DNA from: Dendrophyllia cribrosa
Taxonomy: Eukaryota > Cnidaria > Anthozoa > Scleractinia > Dendrophylliidae
Direction: 5' to 3'
NCBI GenBank assembly: GCA_024195265.1
Contig: JAJLRJ010000006.1
Span: 31,903,434 to 31,967,433, forward strand
Length of the DNA stretch: 64,000 nucleotides
Shown here: piece after piece, positions 16,964 to 25,530 of the stretch
Layout: every line of letters begins with the position of its first letter
Numbering within the stretch: the stretch's first letter is position 1
Notes under the pieces: model-generated
What the model saw: the letters and a program-made list of their open reading frames with translations, nothing else
The model's database searches: none
What the model was told of the DNA's origin: nothing
Program-made: the position numbers and the translations under genes

Positions 16964-17656
16964 ATGGAGAAGTTCGCTAAACAACTGGCTGATGTTCAGG
17001 CCTTGGACACTAAAGGCGAATACAAAACCAAACTCGATGAGCTTGATAAAGAATACAAATTTATCCTCCTGCGCTCACTCGAAAACTACACCAAGGAAAT
17101 ACGACGTTCAAACCTGTCCGAACGCCTTCATATCATCAAGGAGTATCTTTCTCCCAAGGCACAATACCCTCCACACTCACCTTTCACCCTTGTGAATGAA
17201 AGGACAAAAATTTGCCAAAACTGCAAAGGCAAATTATCCCTCAGGATGTTTTCATCAGAACTTTGCTGTGAGGACTGCGGTCTATTAGAACCCTTGGATG
17301 GTGTGACCTTCGATTACAACGGGCTCTATGGTGGTGATTACGCAATTACCAAAAAAAGAATGACCACCAAACACTACAACTTCAAAATCTATCTCAACAA
17401 ACATCTGAAAATTTGTGAACGCCACGTCTGCTTGTCCAATGACCAAATACAACATGCAAATGATTCTTTCAAATTCATCGAAGAATATCTGCCGAAAAGA
17501 ATCTCCATGCCCTTTGTGGCTCACAAAATCTTGGCTGCGATAAAAGGGCCACATCGGCTTGTCAATTACTTCTGGCTGCAAGTCCCAGAAAAATCAATGT
17601 GGAAGCACGAACAAAGCTGGAGGAACATGCTTGAAAAGATGGGTCACGTTGTGTGA
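16964..17656 (+). CDS. VLTF3-like late transcription factor with zinc ribbon
   Basis: 230 residues. It has an N-terminal helical region, then a zinc ribbon C84-x2-C87-x14-C102-x2-C105 (KICQNCKGK...CCEDCG). The C-terminal part has the KHYNFKIYLNKHLKI block, ICERHVCLSNDQI, FIEEYLPKRISMPFVAHKIL and LVNYFWLQVPEKSMW. Ribbon plus this helical order matches the poxvirus/NCLDV late transcription factor 3 family (A2L-type), which directs late gene transcription. The match is by pattern, not alignment. The motif before it (GAATACATAAC about 25 nt upstream) is weaker than at the other genes, perhaps meaning an earlier expression class. Its likely job is to read the TATAC-type promoters of the structural genes (inference). 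Confidence 0.6.
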   Translation: MEKFAKQLADVQALDTKGEYKTKLDELDKEYKFILLRSLENYTKEIRRSNLSERLHIIKEYLSPKAQYPPHSPFTLVNERTKICQNCKGKLSLRMFSSELCCEDCGLLEPLDGVTFDYNGLYGGDYAITKKRMTTKHYNFKIYLNKHLKICERHVCLSNDQIQHANDSFKFIEEYLPKRISMPFVAHKILAAIKGPHRLVNYFWLQVPEKSMWKHEQSWRNMLEKMGHVV

Positions 17657-18030
17657 CATTGCGTTACTTGTCACGCGTGACACATTGCGTGACAGGTCAA
17701 CAAAAAGGGCAAAAACCCTTGCAGGGGGGTGCCGGTGGCAGTTCTTTGCCTAGCCTAGGTTAGGACTTTAACCGCTGACAAGGCAGTTGTCATTTCCACA
17801 TTTTACCTCTGGGAGCGAGGGCGAGAACTCCTAGGAGAACTCTGTTTGGCACCCCCCTGGAACCAGTAGGGCCAGAGCGGGCTCACCCGGGGGTACCGTC
17901 CACTGGAAGACATCCCCCTCTACTCTGTAATTCAACCATTTGCGCAAGCCTTTAAACAGGATTCAGAAAGTTGGCCGGCTTTCACCTCCCTAGACTTCAC
18001 CAAAATCTGTTGAACTAAGAAACATATGGG
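17657..18030. other. Non-coding, GC-richer region with inverted repeats inside the Polinton
   Basis: No coding frame, although the rest of the element is densely coding. It contains the palindrome GTCACGCGTGAC (17670-17681) between two copies of a TGACA-(CA)TTGCGT motif. AGGGGGGTGCC (17723-17733) is exactly complementary to GGCACCCCCCT (17848-17858), and between them is a CTCCTAGGAG palindrome. It could be a structured RNA, a packaging signal, a replication element or a regulatory region. Confidence 0.5.
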
Positions 18031-18286
18031 ATGATTTTTCTATTTATAATGATCAGTTCAACAATCCACTTACTTGTGGTTTCGGTTTTGGCTAACACTG
18101 AGAAATTGAAGCAATACGCATGCGCATTTAGGGCGTGGGGACTGGGACGGGGCAAAGTGAGATATTGTATATATGAGGCACGAAATGTCTATTTTAAGCA
18201 ACAACGAGCGATTGTAAATTACCTGAGACAACAATGGATGTCTGATGCGATGATAATCAAAAACGAATATTTATGGCATAATACGT
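18031..18286. other. No supported gene in this stretch
   Basis: A 90-codon frame (18031-18303) lacks a family signature, overlaps the 3' end of the YqaJ gene and has no well-placed promoter motif. GTATATATG at 18167-18175 resembles the element's motif but leads only to a 10-14 codon frame. It may be a remnant of a lost gene. Confidence 0.4.
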
Positions 18287-19399
18287 TCAGAACTCTGGAG
18301 TAAGCTTTGCCGCTTGCTTCATTAAAAAGGCTTCCAAAAAGGCCTTGTCATCGCCTGTGTTTGGAGTTGTGGCAGAGTCATCGGCGTAAGTATAATTTTT
18401 GATTCTTCCTTTCAATTTTGATAGGTTTTCATGAAAACATTCAACAGACCTTTGGATTTCCCTCAAGAAATATGGTTTTTTAAACTCCCAAATTTCAGTG
18501 AGATCGAGCAATTTCCAAGCGAACATTGCAACAGGTTTTGGCCCTTCTCTACGCGGGTTAGAGAACGCTTCTTTCATGGCGTTTAAACGTAGAAATTCAG
18601 CATTTTCGTCACGGGCTGTGAACGTCATTCTTATTTTGCCATATGTAATTAAAATCTCTTTAGTGGCAATTAAACCCATGACATGTTCAAACAAAGCAAT
18701 TGTTTGCGTTGCTCCAAGATCAATAAGTTCGACTTGATTGATCTTGATGTTTTGTCTGCTGAATAGATAACAGACCCCCCAGGCAAGAGTTGATTTATTT
18801 TTTGTCTTGTATGTTCTTCCGGCGTTGAGAAAAGAATTGTGAGCTAAACTTGGTTCAAGCTGTTTTAAAGAACACATTCTGAAATAGCCGTCAACAAACA
18901 AGCCTTTGGAGACCATGTCACCGCTCAAAGCAAGCCCTGTTTGTATCTGATCGCGATAATAGCTAGGGATTCTGTTCATCGCTATTTTTCGCTTGAACGG
19001 ACACTTGAATTCTAACAAATTTAATGTGTTATCTTTATTCATGAAGTATCCGTCTGGACTACAAGTGACCTTTCGAAAAAGCGGATGATCGCTTGACAGA
19101 TTAAGAGAAATGCTGTGACCAAAAACAGAAACAGAATGTTTTTGCTCAAAACACTTGCGTATAATCGGCTCAAATAGATTGCCCCAGGTACAAGCCGCAT
19201 TGTTGAGCATATGTGTTGGTTGAATTTTCTTTAAGAGCAAGCTGTGCCGTGACTCGAACGGCGACGATCCTGTCAAGGCAGAAACTTCAGAGGCCCCAAT
19301 TGTATTTTGTCTGGCTGAGAGCCAGTCGGCGCTCTTTTGTTTCAGACCAGTGTTCCTCGATTTGAGAAAGTTCATGAACTCTTGTGTTGTCGCCATCAT
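18287..19399 (-). CDS. YqaJ-type viral recombinase / lambda-type exonuclease
   Basis: A PD-(D/E)XK nuclease of the kind used with recombinases in viral DNA end processing. From the ATG at 19399 it is 370 residues. Visible active-site pattern: WLSARQNTIGASEVSALTG near the N-terminus, E77 (GNLFEPI), D116 (CSPDGYF), E130-x-K132 (LLEFKCP) and a following Q151/Q153 helix (YRDQIQTG). This is the usual YqaJ order. The start is chosen because GTATAC lies 2 nt upstream; in-frame ATGs farther upstream (19474, 19537) would run into the neighbouring gene. The frame is intact. It probably matures or repairs element DNA ends (inference). Confidence 0.85.
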   Translation of the reverse strand: MMATTQEFMNFLKSRNTGLKQKSADWLSARQNTIGASEVSALTGSSPFESRHSLLLKKIQPTHMLNNAACTWGNLFEPIIRKCFEQKHSVSVFGHSISLNLSSDHPLFRKVTCSPDGYFMNKDNTLNLLEFKCPFKRKIAMNRIPSYYRDQIQTGLALSGDMVSKGLFVDGYFRMCSLKQLEPSLAHNSFLNAGRTYKTKNKSTLAWGVCYLFSRQNIKINQVELIDLGATQTIALFEHVMGLIATKEILITYGKIRMTFTARDENAEFLRLNAMKEAFSNPRREGPKPVAMFAWKLLDLTEIWEFKKPYFLREIQRSVECFHENLSKLKGRIKNYTYADDSATTPNTGDDKAFLEAFLMKQAAKLTPEF

Positions 19400-19401
19400 T
19401 G

Positions 19402-19408
19402 GTATACG
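19402..19408 (-). promoter_or_regulatory. Start-proximal promoter motif, YqaJ gene
   Basis: CGTATAC (gene orientation), 2 nt before tandem ATGs at 19399 and 19396. Confidence 0.5.
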
Positions 19409-19451
19409 AAGGGTGAATGTTTTTTCAATTGGTGATAACCACACAACTGGA

Positions 19452-19910
19452 TCACGTTGAGTGACCGATGCCATAGAAACTTTCGTGAGCACTTGGGCTG
19501 TCATAGTCTTCCTCGTCATCACTGCCGATGTCTGCAAGCATCAAGGGCCCCTGAAAAGCTCTATAAAACGACATGCCAGGGCAAATGCCCCTATGCCTGC
19601 CCATGTCCACTTCTGGTGAGAAGTGTTCTTGGCATTCCTCACATGTTTGTGAAGTGAATAAACGGAAATAGCAAAGGTGTTCCCAGTGATAATGATTTTT
19701 TATTGAAAGGCATACAGATTTCATCCTGCGTTGATGAAGGGCCTTGGCAGCCAAGTCACGCTGGATTCTCCTTTCAACCAGTTCAAGGATGTAATCCTTG
19801 ATCGAGTCTGGCAAATAGTCCCAATGGGATTCACCAAAGGACAGCAACCAATCACCAAAGTATTCTTGATTCTTTGGATTGAAGCCAAGTCCTTGAGCCG
19901 TCATTGCCAT
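19452..19910 (-). CDS. Terminal C2HC-finger protein sharing an N-terminal block with PolB
   Basis: 152 residues from the ATG at 19910. It starts with FNPKNQEYFGDWL, the same block as the polymerase N-terminus (FNPRNQDYFGDWL), encoded in the inverted subterminal repeat. A helical region follows (LPDSIKDYILELVERRIQRD, LHQRRMKSVCLSI), then HWEHLCYFRLF, a C2HC-type zinc finger CEECQEHF...MGRHRGIC and an acidic tail. The first of several in-frame starts is uncertain: 19991 lies in the repeat, and GCATATC 7 nt before 19910 weakly resembles the promoter motif. Function is unknown. A DNA-binding or replication-accessory role at the termini is inferred from the finger and the shared block. Confidence 0.65.
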   Translation of the reverse strand: MAMTAQGLGFNPKNQEYFGDWLLSFGESHWDYLPDSIKDYILELVERRIQRDLAAKALHQRRMKSVCLSIKNHYHWEHLCYFRLFTSQTCEECQEHFSPEVDMGRHRGICPGMSFYRAFQGPLMLADIGSDDEEDYDSPSAHESFYGIGHST

Positions 19911-19999
19911 GTTGGTTGATATGCACAGGGGTGGGATTTCTCCAATTGGTAATACCTCCCTGGGGGTGGTGGTCTCGTACCGGACCAGCATTCACAGTG
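19830..19999. repeat. Right subterminal inverted repeat
   Basis: Inverted, diverged counterpart of 2913-3180. It carries the CCAATTGG, GGGATTTC and CATGTTGG blocks and the first codons of the terminal C2HC gene. Confidence 0.75.
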
Positions 20000-20140
20000 A
20001 GTAGTTAGGGACGTTGGTGCATTCGGGACCCACTGGGGCCGACTGGCAGGAGGACCTGTGGGTGGCGGTGGCAATCATTAAATTAAGGCTCCATAGGGGT
20101 CTTTGGGGGTGATCCCGAATCACCAACGTCCCTAACTACT
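20000..20140. repeat. Right terminal inverted repeat, one hairpin arm partly deleted
   Basis: 141 bp ending CCAACGTCCCTAACTACT. It matches the reverse complement of 2723-2912 except that about 50 bp of the inner arm (the GACCCCTATGGAGCC to GCCACCGCC part) is missing, so it can form only a short terminal stem. Confidence 0.9.
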
Positions 20141-20400
20141 GCACTTATAGTGAATACAATATTTTGTGATGAGATTTTGGGTGTAATTTAGGCTTTGAAT
20201 TTTTGGCCGCCATGTTGGTGATGGCCGCTCCATACATTTCTTACTAAAAATGTCTAACACTCGTTCGCCTACTGTAAATGCTCTTGCGCTTCAAAATTTG
20301 GCCCAGATGTGTAGTGTTACACTCTCTACAATTCCATAAACATTTTGGAATCGAAAACGGCTTCTGAATTTTGATATGACGTCAGTGAAAACGCTCTATT
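20141..20400. mobile_element. Right half of the MITE-like repeat split by the Polinton
   Basis: Starts with the duplicated GCACT (20141-20145) and continues TATAGTGAATACAATATTTTG, matching the uninterrupted copy at 36598-37161 in inverted orientation. It ends at the terminal repeat ATGACGTCAGTGAAAACGCTCTA. Confidence 0.9.
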
Positions 20401-20579
20401 GTAAAATTGCTCCGAACAAGGAAAAGCACAGTACAGTAGGTACTTTTTCGCCAATGGAATTCAAAATCTACGCCATGCAGCAAAGTTCTCTGAAGAATGA
20501 AGTAATATTATTGCAGTCGAACAGAATTCGACTGCAATAATATGCAATAATTCGACTGCAATAATATGCTAGTACGACA

Positions 20580-20880
20580 CAACCTTTTGAAACCACGCCG
20601 AAGATCTTCGGTTAGAAACCCACACGAATGCAGACGACTGGTCATCTCTGACATGCTAAAACCACTTCACATCGAAGAAAATTTAACGACTTAGGTTTAA
20701 ACGTACCTGGTACAATTACTTAACACCCTTTAAACATATTCTAGTGTAGTTTCCTTACCTAAACTGAAGCAAAACAGTTAATAAAGTGAGCTGCAAAGAC
20801 TTCAAACCACGATGGATGAGAGATTGAACACACTGGTGCCCAGTCTGTTATCCAAATTGCTTGACACGCAATGCATCACG
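20580..20880. repeat. Dispersed repeat, copy A
   Basis: Close direct match to about 29200-29520. Shared blocks include AACACCCTTTAAACAT, CCTAAACTGAAGCAAA and GCCCAGTCTGTTATCC, ending at CACGCAATGCATCACGCTTG. Confidence 0.8.
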
Positions 20881-20980
20881 CTTGTTAGGGCCTGTTTACA
20901 TGGAGGGAGGGTGACCCGGGTACCAGGGTCACCCTCCCAGCCGGGCTAACACATAGCCCGCCTTTACATGGGCGGGCTAT

Positions 20981-21166
20981 TAAGGCTGGTTTTCACTAGC
21001 GCATAAGCATAAGCACAAGCCAACATACGCAGACTCAGTAACATGTTGATCATTAGTTCCAATTGTTTGAACAAAACAGAACAATAGGCACTAAGGATCA
21101 ACACGTTACTGAGTCTGCGTATGTTGGCTTGTGCTTATGCTTATGCGCTAGTGAAAACCAGCCTTT
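20981..21166. mobile_element. Nested 186-bp MITE with about 60-bp arms
   Basis: Arms TAAGGCTGGTTTTCACTAGC ... GCTAGTGAAAACCAGCCTTTA are complementary over about 60 bp, including GCATAAGCATAAGCACAAGC. Confidence 0.9.
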
Positions 21167-21274
21167 AGGGCGGGCTATCATATAGGTGAGCTATCTTTTT
21201 TTTTGGCGGGCTCTTAAATTGTTTTGGCGGGCTCATGTTTTGGCGGACTTTTTTTATTGCAACGGCACGCTTTA

Positions 21275-22066
21275 TTAAGGTGATTCCTCAGAAATAAAAG
21301 TTGTCGAACGATTCTTTTTAAATTTTCCCTAACAGCTCCCTACCATAAGTTGTTTCGAAAAATTCAATAAGAAAGATAGGTCACCATGCTTGGTAAAGAG
21401 ATATGATGGACCAATGTTGCCCCATTTATGCCTATAGCAATACCGATCACGCACGTCATTATTTGATCGGTTCATGTTTCTTTTCCCGGTAACCCGTGAA
21501 AGCAAAGTTTACCGCAATTCTTCAAAAAAACTTGATAGGTAAAAGTCTCCACCATATGGGAACACTTTAAAATAAAAGTTATAAAAAAGTCACACATCTT
21601 CAAATGACACGGACTCAAAACATTCCTCGCGTCCATGTTTTCAAGGTCATCAATTTGCTCCCACGAGTAACTGATTTGAGAACGTTTTTAGCGATATCTT
21701 TTTTTCCTGTCGAGGAATTTTTTTTGAACTTTTTTAACTTAAAAAGCATTAATTTAACATCAAAATGATGCAATAAAAAATATAGGTCACCATGCTCGTT
21801 AGAGAGAAAAAGACAGTCGTATTTTCTAACGAGCTTGCAGACCTTGCAGGCGCTTACACTGTCGTTTGATTTTCTTTTTCTCTCTAGATCTTGAAACAAA
21901 ATTTCAGTTTGTTTTTTTCACTGATGATTTTATGAAGCGCCCATTTTTATGGCTGGTGAGGTTTCCGGCCAAAAAAGCAGCCATGTTTTAATGCTGCCGA
22001 TGTTGCGAATTACGTGTGTTATGCGCAGTACAGGATGCGCAGTGCAATACTGAGGAATCACCTTAA
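21275..22066. mobile_element. Nested 0.8-kb inverted-repeat element
   Basis: Short terminal inverted repeats TTAAGGTGATTCCTCA ... TGAGGAATCACCTTAA. The interior is AT-rich with two 'tcaccatgct.gt.agaga' blocks and no transposase frame. Confidence 0.75.
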
Positions 22067-22408
22067 GCACGACTTATTAACAAACATGGCAGCAAGAAGA
22101 AAGGCTATAGCGGCGAGTTTGCTGTTTTTATTGCTTGTTTTCACGGGTAATTTCAAGTCAAAAGAAATGGCCCGCCTAGGAGGGTGACCCCGGGGTGACC
22201 GTTTACATGCAGAAAAGATAGCCCGCCTAGGAGGGTTACCCTGGCAAGCAGACAGGGTGACCCGGGTAGGCGGGTGACCCTGTCTATCATGTAAACACTT
22301 CAGTGTGCTTTGTAAAGAAATGTATGAAAAGTTGGCCCTCCCAGGGTAGCCCGGCTAGGAGGGTGACCCTTCTACCCGGGTCACCCTCCCTCCATGTAAA
22401 CAGGCCCT

Positions 22409-23130
22409 TCTTATAGGCCGGTGGTTACTGTATCTTCACCTGTTCTGAGACCTGCTCTTTCCATAACAAAAATAAATAAGAAGTTCAGTTTGAATGATAT
22501 CTCCTCTCGAAAATTTTCCTCCCAGAGTTTAAACTGTGAGAATATTTTGACCCTGTAAAAAAATCGTAGTCCGGCTCTGTCAGTCAATAACTTAATCATC
22601 CAATCTTGCAACTGGCAACTGATCAAATAATTAATCAAACAATAAAACAGACAACAATAACTTTATAACTAGAATGGCCGTACGCATTTGCGTGAGCGAG
22701 TCCGGAAAAAGCAGCTCCACCTAACTATCACAACGTACGGCCTCGCTTGTTAACATTTAAAAACATTTTGTCTCCAGATTGGTCATATGATAAAATACTT
22801 ATTGACTAAGTTGGGTAGGGCCGGATGTGAAAATATTTGGCCTCAGTCATGCCGCATGGACCTCACTGTGTTCAGTCTGTACGCCATGACCTCTAGCCAA
22901 ATATTTTCCCTTCCGGCCCTCCCTCTCAGTCAATAAGCACATTTTAATCTACAATAGAAAAATTAACATGTACATGCTTAGGTATTTGTTTGCCAAGCTA
23001 GCTGTACATGTAACAAAGCAAATTAATTAGGTATTATTATGTTATATATGACAACAACAACAATTTGTTGAGGTATTTCCATATCTATACATGGGATTAC
23101 CTAAGCTACATATATTAATTCTAATTAAAT
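22409..23130. other. Intergenic with a foldback at about 22797-22940
   Basis: No gene seen. 22797-22940 is an imperfect palindrome (CTTATTGACT...GGGCCGGA against TCCGGCCC...AGTCAATAAG with inner AAATATTTGGC/GCCAAATATTT). The 22680-22780 segment is related to 31930-32065. Confidence 0.6.
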
Positions 23131-23470
23131 TTACTTATAAAATAATATTTTGTATCTATAATTCATGATATCGAAAATAAAAGCAGCAACTGATCTACAA
23201 ATAAAGGGATCAATGCTGTTTAAAAGGAACAAAATTTTTGAGTTGATATCGAAGTGTTTCAAAAAGTTGTATTTTTTAATGACTTCGTCAAAAAATTTTG
23301 AGCGAAACTTATTATACAATGCGCAAGAGAATATAACATGAGATTCATTTTCAACTTCATTAGATTGGCACAAAGAACAAATTCTTAAAGTTTCAAGAGT
23401 TTTGGGAACAGCGTCTCCCTGTTTCAATGCGAAGTCGATGATTCCCCAAGCGAAATTTATTATTAAATAG
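23131..23470 (-). pseudogene. Truncated LINE reverse-transcriptase C-terminal fragment
   Basis: The frame at 23131-23427 contains the C-terminal zinc-binding motif of non-LTR reverse transcriptases: RICSLC, then NESHVIFSCALYNKFR (C-x2-C...H...C). Upstream, the sequence reads FRLGNHRLRIETGRR in another frame, so a frameshift separates the two. No intact reverse transcriptase is present: a 5'-truncated dead copy. Confidence 0.8.
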
Positions 23471-24338
23471 CAGTTCTGTGTAGAGGATTTTTTATAGCAT
23501 CTAAGGATCAGCTTTTTTGGTGCCTGTTTTAAAAGCGTTGTAAAAAATAAGTTTTCTGTTATTTGTTATGTTAGTAAGAGTTGGTGGTTAATTAAGGCCT
23601 TGCGCATATTTTGATTGACGTGAGAGAGAAACGCTTTACTATTGTTTTCATTTAAAATCATCAGGAACTTGAATTATATTTATTGTATAAAATTTTAATT
23701 TTCTGTAATATTCCCGGATGGTTTTTATCAGCCATATCTTTGGAAATTTGAAAACATTGTTTTGCAATATTATTATCTTGCAATTTTTGTAAATGGATTT
23801 AAAAATAGAAGAGTCTATCATCAATTTAATTCAAAGATAATCTACCTAGTAGTTCATTTCTGGCTGCAACATTTGGACATTGCTTATTTACGCCTAGAGA
23901 TTGTTTACAAAGGAAAATATGCGTTTTTTCAATTACATCTTTTTCCCAAGTGTTAAAATCATCTTCATCGTAAATCCCCCATACCTCCGATCCGAAAGGA
24001 GAATGTGTAGAAAAAGTGAATTAAAAAGTTTATTTGTGATATTAAGTGAAGAAATATATGAAGAAAACGTTTCATGTAAATTAAAGTGAAAGTAAATAAT
24101 CTAACAAGCACATCCTCTCATGGCCACAAGGAATAAACAATGCACAGAATCATTTTATAATAGGGTTTTGTTGACATTTCTTGGGGTATTTATCTCACTT
24201 GCTCTCTCACAATTGCTTATTATTTCACTTATGACTGAATGATCCTTCAAAAAATACAAAATTTGTCTACCAACATTCATTTCCAAGCAAACAATTTCAG
24301 TTGTTCCCTTATGAACTTTTGCAAAAGGAAATAAGTCT
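23471..24338. other. AT-rich, probable further LINE decay, no gene
   Basis: No supported coding region. Part of this may be more 5' LINE sequence, but stops and frameshifts prevent assignment. Confidence 0.4.
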
Positions 24339-25439
24339 TCAGTCCTGTTTGAGTTGTTTAATGTCAGTTAATAGTTCACTGATACTAAAAACATTGTCAT
24401 GTTGTCCTGCTTGCGCAAAACACTTGACATAATGGTCAGATTCAAAAGCTTTCTCTCCACTGTGTGTTCGTTTGTGGTTCTTTAGATTTCCTGCTTGAGT
24501 AAAACACTTGCCACATTGCCCACATTCAAAAGGTTTCTCTCCACTGTGTATTTGTTTGTGTTTCTTTAGATTTCTTGCTTCAGTAAAACATTTTCCACAC
24601 TGGTGGCATTCAAAAGGCTTCTCTTCACTGTGTGTTCGTTTGTGTTTCTTTAGAGTTCCTGATTGAGTAAAACACCTGCCACATTGGTCACATTCAAAAG
24701 GTTTCTCTCCACTGTGTGTTCGTTTGTGTTTCTTTAGACTTCCTGATTGAGTAAAACACCTGCCACATTGGTCGCATTCAAAAGGTTTCTCTCCACTGTG
24801 TGTTTGTTTGTGTCTCTGTAGATTTCCAAGGTGACTGAAACATTTGCCACACTGGTGGCATTCAAACGGTTTCTCTCCACTGTGTGTTCGTTCATGATTC
24901 TTTAGACTTCCTGCCAGAGTAAAACACTTGCCACATTGGTCACATTCAAAAGGTTTCTCTCCACTATGTGAGCGTTTGTGGTCCTTTAGACCGAGTGAGC
25001 GACTGAAGCATTTGCCACACTGGTGGCATTCAAAAGGTTTCTCTCCACTATGTGTTCGTTTGTGTTTCATTAGATTTCCTGTTTGAGTAAAACATTTCAC
25101 ACACTGGTGGCATTCAAAAGGTTTCTCTCCACTGTGTGTTCGTTTGTGGATCTTGAGACTTCCTGACTGACTGAAACATTTGCCACATTGATGGCATTCA
25201 AAAGGTTTCTCTCCACTGTGTGTTCGTTTGTGACTCTTTAGACTTCCTGCATGGGTAAAACATTTGCCACACTGGTGGCACACAAAAGGTTTCTCTCCAC
25301 TGTGTGTTCTTTTGTGATTCTTTAGACTTCCTGCTTGAGTAAAACATTTGCCACACTGGTGACACTCAAAAGGTTTCTCTCCAATGTACGTTCGCTTGTG
25401 TGGATTTATTTTCCTGCTTGAGTAAAACATTTCCCACAC
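24339..25439 (-). CDS. C2H2 zinc-finger array protein (partial, 5' end decayed)
   Basis: 366 codons encoding 11 intact tandem C2H2 fingers of the form FEC.QCGKCF......LK.HKRTHSGEKP, then one finger that has lost its cysteines (FESDHYVKCF) and a 29-residue tail. Fingers of this type with TGEKP-like linkers bind DNA. The DNA-contact positions vary between fingers (for example QAGSLKN, SRSLGLKD, HLGNLQR). Upstream, at 25440-25530, more finger sequence exists (SGEKPFASNQCGKCFTQAGK, then a stop, and a degenerate HKGGKC...) in a shifted frame with stops. The ATG at 25439 is therefore probably not a true start. This is either the last exon of a gene with lost 5' fingers or a pseudogene. I see no KRAB, BTB or other N-terminal domain. 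Confidence 0.7.
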   Translation of the reverse strand: MWEMFYSSRKINPHKRTYIGEKPFECHQCGKCFTQAGSLKNHKRTHSGEKPFVCHQCGKCFTHAGSLKSHKRTHSGEKPFECHQCGKCFSQSGSLKIHKRTHSGEKPFECHQCVKCFTQTGNLMKHKRTHSGEKPFECHQCGKCFSRSLGLKDHKRSHSGEKPFECDQCGKCFTLAGSLKNHERTHSGEKPFECHQCGKCFSHLGNLQRHKQTHSGEKPFECDQCGRCFTQSGSLKKHKRTHSGEKPFECDQCGRCFTQSGTLKKHKRTHSEEKPFECHQCGKCFTEARNLKKHKQIHSGEKPFECGQCGKCFTQAGNLKNHKRTHSGEKAFESDHYVKCFAQAGQHDNVFSISELLTDIKQLKQD

Positions 25440-25530
25440 TGGTTGGATGCAAAAGGTTTCTCCCCACTATATTAAATCTTGTGCAACTTCAGATTCACTG
25501 CCATTTTATCACACTTACCACCTTTATGAA
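25440..25530 (-). pseudogene. Decayed upstream zinc fingers of the same array
   Basis: Reading - strand, SGEKPF and QCGKCFTQAGK appear one frame away from the main array and end at a TAA; further 5', FHKGGKCDKMAVNLKLHK is a finger with missing residues, followed by another stop. These breaks mark 5' decay of the array. Confidence 0.65.

Larger units (their letters stand above)
2723..20140. mobile_element. Polinton/Maverick (adintovirus-like) element, 17.4 kb
   Basis: A self-synthesising DNA transposon and integrated virus-like element. The diagnostic pair is present: a protein-primed family B DNA polymerase at the left and a retroviral-type DD35E integrase. With them are a packaging ATPase, probable major and minor capsid proteins, a VLTF3-like factor, a YqaJ-type nuclease and several small membrane proteins. 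Both ends carry inverted repeats that begin AGTAGTTAGGGACGTTGG, and GCACT flanks the element. Most genes are intact, but the ATPase and the coiled-coil gene each have one in-frame stop. No maturation protease was recognised. The many intact reading frames suggest a fairly young insertion. Confidence 0.93.
20887..22408. mobile_element. 1.5-kb terminal-inverted-repeat element with two nested elements
   Basis: Ends are AGGGCCTGTTTACATGGAGG and its complement CCTCCATGTAAACAGGCCCT. Subterminal copies of GGGTGACCC or GGGTCACCC words occur on both sides. No transposase frame is visible, so it is non-autonomous. Two other inverted-repeat elements are nested inside. Confidence 0.85.

Noticed and set aside
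18031..18303. 90-codon + strand frame in the Polinton
   Set aside because: No family signature, overlaps the YqaJ gene end, and has no well-placed promoter motif.
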